Shown here in pieces: positions 21,451 through 32,778 of a stretch of 64,000 nt of DNA. The first letter of the stretch is position 1. Each line of letters opens with the position of its first letter. The notes under the pieces are model-generated. The model saw only the letters and a program-made list of their open reading frames with translations, did not search any database and was not told where the DNA came from. Position numbers and translations under genes: made by a program. Origin of the DNA: Heterohyrax brucei (Eukaryota; Chordata; Mammalia; Hyracoidea; Procaviidae); NCBI GenBank assembly GCA_028571685.1, contig CM053140.1:220553323-220617322 (forward strand), in the 5' to 3' direction.

Positions 21451-22576
21451 TAGCCCTGGTGTCACAATGGTTAAGTATCAGGCTGCCAGCTGATAAGCCA
21501 GTCAGCAGTCTAAACCCACCAGCAGCCCCTCTGGAAAAAGGACCAGACAATCTGCTCCCATCAATTATGTTGTTGCTAGATGCTGCTGAGTTGGTTCCAA
21601 TTCATAGTGACCCTATGAACAACAGAACCAAACACTGCCTGGTCTTGTGTCATGTCTACAATCATCTTTATGCTTCAGCCCACTGTTGCAGCCACTGTGT
21701 CAATCCATCTTATTGAGGGTCTTCCTCTTTTTTGCTGACCCTCCACTCTACCAAGGCATGATGTCCTTCCCCAAGGATTGATCCTTCCTGACGACATGTC
21801 CAAAATACGTAAGATACGACTGTATCTTGCCATCTTCCAAGGAGCACTCTGGTTGTACTTCTGTTAAAACATATCTGTTTGTTCTTTTGGCAGTCCATGG
21901 CACATTCAACATTCTTTTCCAACACCACAATTCAAAGGCATCATTTCTTCTTCTGTCTTCTTTGTTCACTGTCCAGCTTTTGCATGCATATGATATGACT
22001 GAAAATACCATGGCTTGGGGCAAGCACAGTGTAGTCTTCAAGGTGACATCTTTTCTTTTCAGTAGTTCGAAAACGTCCTTTGCAGCACATTTTCCCAGTG
22101 CAATGCGTCTTTTGGTTTCTTGACTGCTGCTTCCACAGGTGTTGATTGCAGATTCAAGTAAAATGACATACTGGACAACTTTGATCCTGTCTCCATTTAT
22201 GAGAACGTTGCTTAATGATCCAGTTGTGAGGACTTTTGTTTTCTTGATGTTGAAGTACAATCCATAGTGAAGGCTGTGGTCCTTGATCTTCATCAATAAG
22301 TGTCTCAAATACTCTTCATTTCCAGAAAGTACGGTGGTGTCGTCTGCATAACACAGATTTTTAATGAGTTGTCCTCCAATCCTGATGCCTCACTTTTCAT
22401 TGTATAACCCAGCTTCTCAGATTATTGGCTCAGTATACAGACTGAAAAGGTATGATCAAAGGATACAACTCTGCATCGGGGTTGTATCCCACAAATTATA
22501 AAGCCTAGGAAACACTATGGGGCAGGACTGTTCTGACATACAACGGTTGTTCTGAGTTGCAACCAACTCAAGGGCA
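21451..22576 (+). repeat. AfroSINE split by an RTE insertion
   Basis: The 5' part (21451-21568) has TAGCCCTGGTGTCACAATGG and ACCCACCAGCAGCCCCTCTG. The 3' part resumes at 22500 with AGCCTAGGAAACACTATGGG, TGTTCTGACATACAACGG and CAACCAACTCAAGGGC. The two parts form one element in a single orientation, with about 0.92 kb of RTE in between. Confidence 0.85.
21569..22487 (-). mobile_element. RTE-clade LINE, 5'-truncated, inside an AfroSINE
   Basis: The minus strand encodes the late reverse-transcriptase and C-terminal part of the RTE polyprotein. The catalytic YADD box is preserved at 22339-22350, and the frame stays open from there to about 21748, including the conserved FELWCWKRML and YFGHVVRKD blocks. 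It breaks after that and upstream of the YADD region. Flanks CCCATCAATTAT (21557-21568) and CCCACAAATTAT (22488-22499) form a 12-base target duplication with two mismatches. The truncated copy cannot move on its own. Confidence 0.87.
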
Positions 22577-22710
22577 TACAGAGAGCCATAAAAATCTCAT
22601 TGCTCTTGAAATGATTATCAATCTAAATTCCATCTGTTACTCTAACTCTCATTTGCAATTCAACCTAACTGTATTTACTGGTCTTGAGGATTAAGACATG
22701 GACATCTTAC
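22577..22710. other. Single-copy spacer
   Basis: Short AT-rich spacer between repeats. Confidence 0.4.
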
Positions 22711-22890
22711 TCACTGCTGTTGAGCTGATTCTGACTCATAGCAATCCTGTAGGAATAAGGGTTTCCACGGCTGGAATCTTTACGGAAGCAGGCTACCTCA
22801 TTTTTCTCCTTCAAGGCAGCTGTTGGGTTTGGGCCACTCACCTTTTGGTTAGCAGCTGAACCCTTAACCACTGTACCAACAGGGCTCCTT
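22711..22890 (-). repeat. AfroSINE
   Basis: TCACTGCTGTTGAGCTGATT at the inverted tail, GGAATCTTTACGGAAGCAGG in the body and TTAACCACTGTACCAACAGG at the head. The copy carries the longer body with the 'TTTACGGAAGCAG' block. Confidence 0.87.
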
Positions 22891-23527
22891 CTCAAACACT
22901 ACAGATGTGCTAATATCTTGGAAGAACATACTCAGAGGTTAGCTACATATGGTCAGATTCTCCGGGATTCAGCAGTCCTATTCATCTCTTAACTGTAAAA
23001 GCCCCTGAAATTATTCTGAAGATGCTAAGGTAAATTCCAAGGTACCATTTCCTGACAATTATTCTTTTTACCATCAAGCTTTTACTTAGTTAACACGTAG
23101 AAGAAAAAAAAAGATCGATTACTTGTATCTCCATCTTCTGAACGTCAGCACATGCTCTCTGTCATACGCACAGAGTGCACAGAGGTGTACAGCTACCGGA
23201 TTTAGTGTAGGCATCCAGTCTTTATGAAATTTAGGGGCTCAAGTCACACACACAGTGACAACTACACCAAGCTGAAAGGTGCACAATTCCTTAAATTAAA
23301 ATAATAAATAAAAATGGAAAGCTAATCACTGCAAGACAAAGAAACCTTTTCACTGCTCAAATGAGACTTAAAACTTAGCAGTTGCTATTTCTAGCTCAGT
23401 TTGGTGTGTAATATCCTGTTTGAGTCCTTTTGGATATTTTTCTAGAACTGTAAATTAAGTTCAGGAGGAAAAGAAATCGCCATTTGGAGAACATGCCAAA
23501 ATTTAGTAGGCAGAAATTTCCCTAAGG
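22891..23527. other. Single-copy stretch
   Basis: No gene or named repeat is seen. Confidence 0.4.
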
Positions 23528-23640
23528 AAGAGCATTGGTGGTGTAGTGGCTAAGCAGCTGACTGGTAGCTGAAAGGTGGAGAGCTCAAACCCCTCAGCCA
23601 CTCCACCAGAGTAAGGAAACTGCTCCTTAGGTGTGAGGGG
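23528..23640 (+). repeat. AfroSINE, 5' half
   Basis: GAGCATTGGTGGTGTAGTGG is followed by AGCTGAAAGGTGGAGAGCTC and GGAAACTGCTCCTTAGG. The 3' half is absent. About 20 bases on, an oppositely oriented tail fragment occurs at 23662-23701. Confidence 0.75.
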
Positions 23641-23661
23641 CATTGGCCATCAAAAATGAAA

Positions 23662-23701
23662 CAGAAAACCAGTTACTGTTGAGTTCATTCCAACACATGG
23701 G
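23662..23701 (-). repeat. AfroSINE tail fragment
   Basis: AACCAGTTACTGTTGAGTTC followed by ATTCCAACACATGGG is the inverted 3' end of the SINE, about 40 bases long. I could not find a clear flanking duplication. Confidence 0.55.
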
Positions 23702-23849
23702 ATCTGGAGCTTCCACTTCATCAGACAGAAAGGTAGTGCGGCACGTGAACCGCAGTGAATTTACAAGGTCCCGCGACAATGTGAATAACACTGCACACTG
23801 CGCACTTACTGTGGCTTAGGCACCATCCTTCTAGAAACACGTTCATCAG

Positions 23850-23985
23850 TTTATCTACTCATTAACTCAATCATTCCTTAAGCGCTTACTATGTGTTAAG
23901 CAGGGACACAAAAGTCAAAGAAAAAGTTTGTCATAAAGAAACTGATGGTTTTGTGGAAAGAAAGCAGACAAATGTGAAAAAAAAA
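23850..23985 (-). repeat. L2 LINE 3' relic
   Basis: TTAAGCGCTTACTATGTGTT and AAGCAGGGACACAAAAG match the inverted L2 3' end, whose typical text is 'gagcgcctactatgtgccagg' followed by 'ggatac'. The element is ancient and inactive. Confidence 0.6.
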
Positions 23986-25502
23986 ACCCAGATCATTAAA
24001 ACTCACTGGTACAGTGGGTCTACTCAAAAAAAAGTACACCCCTTGTGAGACAGTCAAAATTAAGTGTGTTGATATTCATGTTTATTTCCTTACTCCACTG
24101 TAACCTGCCACCTACTGCAATATACAAACAGACCCCAACATATGCTCACACAGAGGCCGGCAAATGCCAGGTGCTCCTCTCTGCCTGTAACTGTTCCAGC
24201 ACTCACCTCTCATCTTCACATCCTTAAACCCTGCAACCACTTCCAAGTCTTAAACACTTACAAGCCATTAAGAAGCCCAATCTCAACTCTCCATCTAGGG
24301 ACAAGATACCCTGCCCTCTCTCTGAAGAGATGCCTCAGAGAAATGGGTGGAAATACAGAGTGCAGGCAGCATAAATTATGCGCCGAAGCCACAAGCGGCC
24401 AACCTGACCAGAGCTGGGCTTGGGGGGAGAAAACAAAAGTGGTTTCAGGGCTTTTGTGGCTTTGAAGACAGCATGTCTGAATGTGAGAAAGCATTCCCAT
24501 GGCCTCTGCAGGTGTCCTTCTCCTGCGGTCGGGCCCTCTAGAGACTGCGGTTGTAGATCTCACCACCCACTCCACCCTGCTTCACCACACTCCTCCCTCA
24601 CCTAGCCCTCATCAACCTACAAACCTGATCAGGAGGTGGGGTGTCTGGGTCAGCGATCTCTGACCAAGGAACCTGGGGGCACAAGATTCAGATTCTGAAA
24701 ATCTCACCTGGTTCCTTCTTTTCTACAGAAGAAAAGTAAATATTTAGCCACTTACATAGAGGTTGAGAGAAAAACAGCCATATTCAAGATTCCACTTCTC
24801 AACCCCTTCCAGATTTGAGGTGAAGCCTGATCTCCCTGACCCCTAAGCAAGCTTCCTCAATGTAGTGAGGTCCAGACTCCAAACAGCAATAATTCCACAA
24901 ATAAACAACTCTTGCCAGGCATAAAGCACACACCAGACAGTAATCAGCTTATCTAACAGAACAGGCCTCTTTTCCTAACCCAGAGGAGGATTAGCAGGCT
25001 TGAATTACAGCCGTGAAGTGTAATCAAGCTCTGATCTACACTGGCAAAGGATACTGTATATGCCTGCTGGGCCCTGGTTCTTGGCACAATGTGTTATACC
25101 TACAGGGGACTAGCAGGAAATGCTTCAGATGCTAATTACACCGGGATATATCAATTGAGAGATGGGGAAAAACAAGTATTATGGGAGAAGAATTAGATTT
25201 CCATGCCCATGTCCCCTACCCCTTCCAGTCTTTGGAAAGCCAAAGTTGCTAAATTCTAACAAATTTTCTGGTCCATTAAAAATATTAGATGCTCCAAATT
25301 ATAACAAAGAGCATGCTTCCCTTGCTTCGCCACAGAAGCATCTTCTGCACAGAGTCCACGGCTTTCACCCAAAGTGGTATCTACAGGTTGGTGATGTGCA
25401 ACTGAGCAGATGCCCAGAAAATCGCAGTGGATTTTGTACCAGGCCTCAGGAACTCAACTCAGTAAAAGTATAAGAATTTCATCCTCACCTTGAACATGCC
25501 TT
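23986..25502. other. Single-copy stretch, possibly constrained in part
   Basis: No gene is recognised. The 24960-25200 part is repeat-free and carries several TAATTA/TAATTAC-type homeodomain core motifs, the kind of text seen in conserved enhancers. Conservation cannot be judged from one sequence. Confidence 0.4.
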
Positions 25503-26125
25503 TCTTAGTTATCTAGTGCTGCTATAGCAGGAATACCACAAGTGGTGGCTCTAAGCAACAGAAATTTATTTTCTCATGGTTTAGGAGGCTAGAAGTCCAA
25601 AGTTAAGGTGCCAGCTGAAGGGGAAGGCTCTTCCTCAGCTGTGGAGGAAGGTCCTTGTCTCTTCAGCTTCTGTTTCTTAGTTCCTTGGAGCTCTCACGTG
25701 GTGTGGTACCTATGTTCCCCCATCTCTGCTTGTTTGCTGTTTTTATAATCTGCTCTTTTACATTATGTTGCTGTGAAATTGATTCTCACCTTACAGGGCA
25801 GAGTAGAACTGCCTCATAGGGTGGCCAAGGCTGTGGTCTTTATAGAAGTAGATTGTCACATCCTCCTCTTGCGGAGTGGCCGGTGTGTCTGAGCCACACA
25901 CCTTTTGGTTATCAGCCATGCACTTAACAACTGAACGATCGGGGCTCCTTTACAGTCTAAATACATATAAGAGTCCAAACTGTCAAGCTTTTAAGACAAC
26001 CAAATACTAATACTGCCTGATTAACATAGCAAAGAAAACCATATTCCCAAATGAGATTTTAACCATAGGTATAATACGATTTACAGCACATATTCTGGAG
26101 GGTATACAACTCAATCCATACCAAT
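25503..26125 (-). mobile_element. MaLR-type LTR (MLT1-like), split by an AfroSINE
   Basis: The plus strand begins with the inverted LTR end (TTAGTTATCTAGTGCTGCTA, ACAGAAATTTATTTTCTCAT, GGAGGCTAGAAGTCC). It is broken at about 25760-25950 by the SINE and finishes with the inverted LTR start ATTCTGGAGGGTATACAACT. The order is as in mammalian MLT1 LTRs. No internal region remains. Confidence 0.78.
25763..25950 (-). repeat. AfroSINE nested in the MaLR LTR
   Basis: The copy has the inverted tail TTGCTGTGAAATTGATTCTC, TTACAGGGCAGAGTAGAACT, GGTCTTTATAGAAGTAGATT and the inverted head TTAACAACTGAACGATCGGG. It interrupts the LTR and is therefore younger. Confidence 0.87.
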
Positions 26126-26440
26126 GCCAAACTCAATCCAAATCGGAAATTTGCTGCCTTTTCTCTCCTGGAATGGAGACTTGTCATCTTAATCAAGAAA
26201 TAAAGCATTTAATGACATGTTTGCGAAAAGTTCTTTCTTAGTAAATTCTATGACAGGAGATACCATGACTGCTGATTTTTTTAATGCTTACAAAATGACC
26301 CTGGACCGTGGACTTGACTTCAAAAGGAAAATTTTTAGTTTAAGCATATTTGCTCTTGGTCTGTCATTTAGTAAAGAACTTTTCTTAGTATCCTTTGTAT
26401 GCCACTCTTGTATGTAAAACAATTCAACAGCTCCTTAAAA
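26126..26440. other. Single-copy spacer
   Basis: The 66-codon plus-strand frame at 26217-26417 shows no recognisable motif. Confidence 0.35.
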
Positions 26441-26600
26441 AAACCAAACCCATTGCTGTCTAGTCAACTGCAACTCACAGCATACCTAGAGAACAGAGAA
26501 GAACCGCCCTATAGACTTGCCAAAGACTGTCTAGTGTATCTGAGCTGCTGACCTTCTGGTTAGTAGTCGCAGCACTTTACCACTATGTCATCAGGGTTTC
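26441..26600 (-). repeat. AfroSINE
   Basis: AAACCAAACCCATTGCTGTC at the tail, ACCGCCCTATAGACTTGCC in the body and TACCACTATGTCATCAGGG at the head. Full length. Confidence 0.9.
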
Positions 26601-26756
26601 CAACAATGCCTCAGCCACCTATTTTTGTAGAAGTTTTTCAGCCTTCTGTTTTACAGAAATTCTGCATCTAACCTCTACTATTTATGTTTCTTAAAGATCA
26701 AAGAACCTAAAGTGGGTATGTTTTAGTAAATTGGCTCCACTAACATGGAAAGGAGG

Positions 26757-26985
26757 CTGCTGGTGGTTTCGTGGTAGAATTCTGCTTTCCATCTGGGAAA
26801 CCCAGGTTTGATTCCCAGCCAGTTCTCACGCACAGTCACCACCCACTCATCTGTCAGTGGATGTCTGCATGTTGCTATACTACCACACAAGTTTTAGCAG
26901 AAATTTCCACACTAAGACAGACTAGGAAGAGAGGCCCGGTGATCTACTTCAGTTATTGTTGATGTTATTCTGGCAGCTAGCAACA
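26757..26985 (+). repeat. tRNA-Gly-derived SINE, copy 2
   Basis: TGGTGGTTTCGTGGTAGAAT (A-box side), AACCCAGGTTTGATTCCCAG (a good B box), then CAGTGGATGTCTGCATGTTG, AGACTAGGAAGAGAGGCCC and an end near GGCAGCTAGCAAC. This copy is uninterrupted and shows what the broken copy at 411-890 originally contained. The RTE-like tail is short here. Confidence 0.78.
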
Positions 26986-27495
26986 GCATGGGAAACAGTG
27001 GAAAAAGTAATTTGCTGACTTAGTCTGGGCCTCTTGATATAGACCCACTGCATTTACACTGCAAGTATGCTGTTCAAGTCCAGAGGCTACCAAGTCTCCT
27101 CCTGCCCATGCTTCCTTCTGTTCAGTTACATCTCAACCAATTCATTCTGATTCCCGTTTTTCAAAGCCTTCCCAACATCTAATTATTTCTAACACACTTA
27201 ACACATGTCTCAAGGTGTCATCATGAATTCCCTCTAGAGACGGTCAACGGTTGAGGATGGAATTATGACTTGAAAGGTGTCAGTGACACTACCGTGGTTC
27301 TCCTGTGACACTCACTCATGCGATTAATCCCACCCTATTCCTCACTACCTCATTCTTCAAAACACGTGTTCCCCAAAGCACCCTATGTCCATAATTATAG
27401 TGTGTGATCTTTGACAGAAAATTCTGAGGCCCAAACTATCAGGCTCTTCAACAACTCATAAATGCATAAAACTAATTTTTACACTATCCATCAAA
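26986..27495. other. Single-copy stretch
   Basis: No gene or firm repeat is seen. Confidence 0.4.
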
Positions 27496-27688
27496 AAATC
27501 CAAAACCATTGCTACTGAGTTGATTCAAACTCCTGATGACCCCATTTGCCGCAGAGCAGAAATGTGCCCCATTAGATTTTCAATGCTGTAATCTTACAGA
27601 AGTAGATTGCCAGGTCTTTTCTTCCTGGGTATCACTGGGAGGATTTGAACTACCAACCTTTTCTGTTAGTAGCCAAGGCCTCAATTAT
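27496..27688 (-). repeat. AfroSINE
   Basis: AAAACCATTGCTACTGAGTT at the tail, AGAGCAGAAATGTGCCCCAT, TTACAGAAGTAGATTGCCAG and GATTTGAACTACCAACC in the body, then a degraded head. Confidence 0.85.
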
Positions 27689-28589
27689 TGAATGCTTCTT
27701 GTTGCTGTCATTGGCTGTACTCTTTGTGGAAACAGATGGTCAGGCCTTTTTGGCATAATTTCTAGAACCTGTGAAGATGCACAGTGTGACAGCAATGTCA
27801 CTAAGTGGAATGCTAAACTGAGTAGGTTATACAACTGGGTGCATGACCTGCCCCACTGGGAAGACAAGGTGAGAGTACTGTAATATCCAGAAGCACTGTG
27901 TATATTAACTATAGCTTAGTGCTGAGTCAGGGAGGGGAGAAAAGTGTTCTGTTAAACATGTAACACAGTGCTTGGAATCCTTGAACTACACCAAAAATAA
28001 TTCAAAGTGCCACCAAAATGATTCCAGTATTCAAACTGGTGCTATCAACACCAAGAAGCTGAAAACTACTGCCCTTTGTGAGACAAAGCCACAGCATGCA
28101 CGAAAGAGCCAAGACCTACCAAGAGTTACGATAATGATGTATCAAGCAGCTGGACCTGACTTTGGTGTTGACTGTCAAGGAACAGGTCAGGGCTGGAGCC
28201 CAGAACTGTTTGGTGATTATCTGAGAAGTCGGACCCTCTAAGTCCCGGAAACTGATCACTGCTGAATCAGCAGGCACATCCCCACGATGGCAGGCCTCAC
28301 CACTTACAGTGAATCAGGCACCAACCCAGGTGTTGCCTAAAGTCTGCACTGTGAGCTTCACTGCTGCTCCCAGCCAGCATCAGGGGTCATCAACGGGACT
28401 GTCCAGCCAGGTCTTCAAATCTCATTTGAAATCTTCACCCCAAATTCCTCTACCTCACCATCTTTCTAAAGGTGTCAGTGGGGAAAGGCAGGAAAGCGTG
28501 TGCTGCTATTCCAGAGCCATACTGCAAGGCATGAACTGTTGTTTGTATCATAGCTTTCCAAATTGATGGTTCAAGCTGGTAACAATAAG
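27689..28589. other. Single-copy stretch
   Basis: Open frames at 27972-28241 and 28309-28566 lack recognisable domains or splice context. Confidence 0.4.
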
Positions 28590-28787
28590 GCGCCCTTTCG
28601 GTTCAGTGGTTAAACTGCTCAGCTGCTAACCAAATGTCGGCAGTTAGGACCCACTAGACACCCTGCAGGAAAAAGATGTGGCACTCTGCTTGCATAAAGG
28701 CTTACAGCCTTGGAAAAAACCCTATGGGGGCAGTTCTACTCTGTCCTATAATATTAGGTGAGCTTGCAGTGGGTTTATGTTTGGTTT
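28590..28787 (+). repeat. AfroSINE
   Basis: CGCCCTTTCGGTTCAGTGG at the start, CTGCTAACCAAATGTCGGC, TTGCATAAAGGCTTACAGCC and ATGGGGGCAGTTCTACTC in the body, and a GGGTTTATGTTTGG tail. Confidence 0.9.
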
Positions 28788-30270
28788 CTGGGTAACAACA
28801 ACAATCCCTCTCTGCCTCTCAAGTAAGTTAGTACTATGTATAAAATGGGCCACTGCCTTCCTTTCTAGACCTACTCTGAGCTTTGTAAACATGCTCTCTG
28901 TAAAGTCATCTTGGGTTTATTTTCCTAACTGACATCTTACACAGCCTCATCCAACAAGCACTTTTAGAGCAGCTTGTCAGAGTGGGTAAATGGTAAATCC
29001 CATCTTTGGCTGGGATTTAAAATGTCTGAAAAGATTTGAGAGCACATGTTCTGAACTCCGAGGTCTAATGGTAAGGAATTCGGTATAGTAAATCCGCTCT
29101 GATTTCTATAGGGCAGTGGAGAGCGCTGCATAATTACAAGGTGTTGCTGCTATTCAAATCTCTGAGTTTCCTATCTGTACTTAAAATGGATTCTGCGGCA
29201 GATCACCAGATGAGAGCTTTTCTGAGAAAGAATGGTAAGACAAAAGGACTGCTTTTTAGTGCCAAGTTTGGACTGGGAGGTGGGGGTGCCCAGAGGGGGG
29301 TTCTATGTTAAGGGTAGGGCCCAAACTTGAATTCGGCTCTACGTCCCTTACATAGATCTCGGTTTCCACATTCCATTCTCCTTCCCTCATATCTGCCCAG
29401 CCCCCTTTCCGGCCTGGAGCCCCAATTTTGGCTCAGGCAGACAGGCCCAGCCAGGGGCAGATGGTAATTTTTTTCTTTGGGATTTAATGGCTGCTATTAA
29501 CAATAAGTTGCCCTGCCCCACTAATGGCTCAACTTTCAGCTCTCCCTGATTGCCTGTGAGTAACACTGTGTCACATGAACTGAGTTTAACAGAGGTGTAA
29601 TAAATGCCAAAGAAGAAATATTACCCCAAATAAAAAACAGTTTGTCCCAGTGTGGCCAGGATCTTCTTGACTCACAACAACATTCATTTCAGCTTCTAGC
29701 ACAATTTCCATTTGCATTCTTTTTTCTTTTTTTTAAGGGTCTCTGGGGCTTAAAAAAAAAAAAAGCTGCTTAAGGGAAAAGGCAGAAAGACTGTAGCAAT
29801 TGTCAAGTGCAGAGAGTTCTATGTTCCTGGCAAACAAACCCAGCATGCTGAGGACAGACAGACTAATCCAAAGGAACCCAAGGGGCAGAGGAGAGAGAGG
29901 CAGACAAGAAAGCTAATTTCTAAATCCTGCCTTTGGTGAAAGGTGTGGTTCGGAACACAAGCTGTGGCAGCTAGGCGGCAGAGCCAGAGGAAGAAGAGCT
30001 GAACATCACCCCACCCTTTGAAAGCCACACACATCCTTGGGGCAAGACAGAGGTCAAGTTCTCACAGAGCTGCAAGAAAATTCCACTTTCCTTTGATAAT
30101 AAGCAAAATAAATAAACAAATACAGTAATTAAAAAAAATACTATGTTTCTCAAAAAGTGGCTGGTCAGGGTTGGTTCCAATCCCATATTAAAAAGCAATA
30201 AACATCGAAACCTTCAGCAATCCTCTGGTTGAAGATGTGAGCAAGAAGTCTTCCAAACCATCAAGGTTTT
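28788..30270. other. Single-copy stretch, possibly constrained in part
   Basis: No gene is recognised. The 29080-29650 part contains no repeat and has AT-rich motifs such as GGATTTAATGG and TAATAAATG, of the sort found in conserved non-coding elements. This is an impression, not a measurement. Confidence 0.4.
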
Positions 30271-30276
30271 CAGAGA

Positions 30277-30308
<32 letters not shown>

Positions 30309-30309
30309 A
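30271..30309. repeat. (GA)n microsatellite
   Basis: A run of GA dinucleotides interrupted once by GT at 30281-30282. Confidence 0.95.
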
Positions 30310-30982
30310 GACAGTCACAGAGATGGAAGAGAAGGCCTCCCTGAGGGCCTGGGAATGAAGTGTGCCTTTCCAGTGAAAGCGGGATTTGAAAGTCACCGAA
30401 TCAGAAGGCAATGACTTTCTTGTTGACCAGGCTGAAAAAGATTGGCCAAAGACAGCACAAGCAGCAGTGTCTGAGACAAGCGCATGCCACGTGCTGCTTG
30501 CACTGGTTTATCCTCTGCTGCAGAGATTTCGCCATCGCCTCCCCTCAACTTCTCCCATGATTAGCATCACAATCTTGACTGTACCTCATCAAAGAGACCA
30601 GGGCATCAAACCATGATGTGCTGGCACTTGGCTTCAGAAACCCCCTCTGCTCTACACCAGCATCAACTGTTCAGAGATTGTGATAATGTTTACGTTAGAG
30701 AAAAAAGATGAGCAGGTAGAACTGCCTAACGACACCCCTCAGGAGAATGCCCTGGAGGTGCAGATGGAGGAGCCACACGGACACGGACTGGCCTTCGGCG
30801 TCATGACAGAGCATCCCGGCAATAAAGCATGGCAGCAAGTGGGAAGAGGCTGGCTGCAATCTACACGGTGAAGAAGGAAAGGAAGCATCCACCCGACTGC
30901 AGGGTGAGAGCGGTTGAGGCACAGAAGGCCACTCTGTGTGATCACGGAGATTTCGTAATATGAGAGGTGGCTACCGTGGGAA
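30310..30982. other. Single-copy stretch
   Basis: Frames on both strands at 30386-30945 overlap and have no recognisable domain. Confidence 0.4.
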
Positions 30983-31170
30983 GAGGAGTCTCTGGGTGGT
31001 AGAAATGGTTACTGTCCTTGATTGCTAACCAAAAGGTTAGAGGTTTCAGGCCACACAGAGGCACCCTGAAACAAAGCCTCCTTCTGAAAAAATCAGCCAT
31101 TGAAAACCCCATAGACCATTACTTCTGCTGTGACGCGGGGTCATCAGGAGTAGAGTGGACTCAACGGTAA
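30983..31170 (+). repeat. AfroSINE variant
   Basis: GAGTCTCTGGGTGGTAGAAA, then GCTAACCAAAAGGTTAGAGG, AAAATCAGCCATTGAAAACC and a worn tail AGAGTGGACTCAACGG. It belongs to the subtype with the 'AATCAGCCATTGAAAACC' block. Confidence 0.85.
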
Positions 31171-31929
31171 ATGCTTTTCCTTTACTGTGAGAGGGCTTTT
31201 TTAAATTGTGCTTTTCAGTTTAATTTTACAGTTCAAATTAATGTCTCATTAAAAAAAAAGTATATACACATTGCTAGGTGACCCAAGTTGCTCTCCCTGT
31301 AATGTGAAAGAAAGCACACTTCTCCTTTCTACCCTGTATTTCCTGTATCCGTTCAACTGCCTCTTTTCCCTTCTGCATTCTTATCTTGCCTCCCAAAAGG
31401 AGCTGCACACTTAGTCTTCGTGTATCTATTTGAGCTATGCAGGACATTCTTCACAAGTACATTTTAGGTTTCATGGTCCAGTGTAATCCTTCCCTGCAGA
31501 GTTGGCTTCAGGAATGGTTTTCATGAGGCTAACAGGGTCTGCGGGCCATATCTTCTGGGGTCCCTCCACGTCTAAATCAGACCACGAAGTCTGATCTAAA
31601 ATTTACTAGAATTTGAGCTCTGTACCCTACTTTTCTCCTGTTCTGTCAAGGACTCTGCTGTGTTCTCTGTCAGGATGAGAGCAATTGGTTTTTGCATGAG
31701 ATTCATGTCCTTTGTCAAACTTGATCTTTGTGATATCGGACAAATTCTTTTTCTCTGTCTACAAAACGTGGAGATCGGACTCAAGAGGGTTCCTAAGGTT
31801 ATCAAGACATTTCTCTGGAAGCAAGCCATTCTTTAGACAGGACAATCTAGTCAGATATCCTTTGAACAGCAACTCTGATGACGACTCTTCTCCTATCAGG
31901 TGTCACACTAGACCACAAACTTTGACATC
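31171..31929. other. Single-copy stretch
   Basis: No gene is seen. A faint MIR-like piece occurs near 31740-31800 but is too weak to call. Confidence 0.4.
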
Positions 31930-32085
31930 ACCTTATGTCATTTGATCCTCAGAGCAGTCTTCAGAAGACCTTAGATGTGGCTTTCCAATCTAGTTATTAG
32001 AGAAGGAAAATGACTCAGACAAGTCAAAATCTGCACAAGGTTATACAGAACACTCAAGTTAGGTTCTTCTAAGCCCTTGTTCTTG
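31930..32085 (-). repeat. MIR relic
   Basis: TTTGATCCTCAGAGCAGTCT, TAGAGAAGGAAAATGACTCA and GCACAAGGTTATACAGAACA follow the order of an inverted MIR (low stretch, 'gaggaaactgaggc', 'aaggtcacacagc'). Confidence 0.62.
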
Positions 32086-32464
32086 CACTGTTCTGGGCTC
32101 ATGTCCTGGTACTTAGAGACATGTGGGTTGTGAGGTACGTGGAGGTGTGGACTGGTCTCAAGCCCAGTCACCATTCTGTGAGCTGGAAAAGGGAATAAAG
32201 GAGGAGAGCTACAAGAGGTGCAGGCAAGCCACAGGACAGTGGAACGACATGCTTGTGCACAGACCTTTTCATACTGAAGGATGTATTTCATGGCAGTAGC
32301 AACTGGACCCTAATGCCTTCCAGTAGTACAGCACTTCATCACTTATAAAACAGATAATTGTAAACTATTTTATTTGGCGCCACAATAACAAAAATCAGCT
32401 ACAAAATTTGGTACATGTTCCCCAGTTGTCAACTCAAGCTCTAGCTTCCTGGATATAGTGATAT

Positions 32465-32590
32465 TTGTCTTTACACAGCACATACACTTCGTCAGATCCT
32501 TACGACAGCCTGGAAGGACAGGACTAGTTCTAATGGGCTGACTTAACACATAGGAAAAGGAAATTCCACTGTGGGAGGGGCAGAGAAGAG
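32465..32590 (-). repeat. MIR relic, weak
   Basis: GATCCTTACGACAGCCTGG followed by AACACATAGGAAAAGGAAAT resembles the inverted MIR core, with several differences. Confidence 0.42.
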
Positions 32591-32620
32591 AGGACATTAA
32601 TCCCAAACAAACAAACAAAA

Positions 32621-32778
32621 AAACAAATTCATTGCTGTAGAATCAATTCTGACCCATAGTAGCCCTGTAGGACAAAGCAGAACTGCTCCATAGGTTTCTG
32701 ACAAGCTACTGGCATATTCAAACTGCTTACCTTTTGGGGAGCGGCAGTATCACTTAATGATTTTTCCACCAGAGCTCT
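32621..32778 (-). repeat. AfroSINE
   Basis: AACAAATTCATTGCTGTAGA at the tail, TAGTAGCCCTGTAGGACAAA and GCAGAACTGCTCCATAGG in the body, then a damaged head ending CACCAGAGCTCT. An (ACAA)n-rich stretch precedes the tail. Confidence 0.87.

Noticed and set aside
30618..30645. Another CACTTGG micro-insertion
   Set aside because: Only CTGGCACTTGGCTTC matches, the diagnostic CGACGG part is absent and no flanking duplication is visible.
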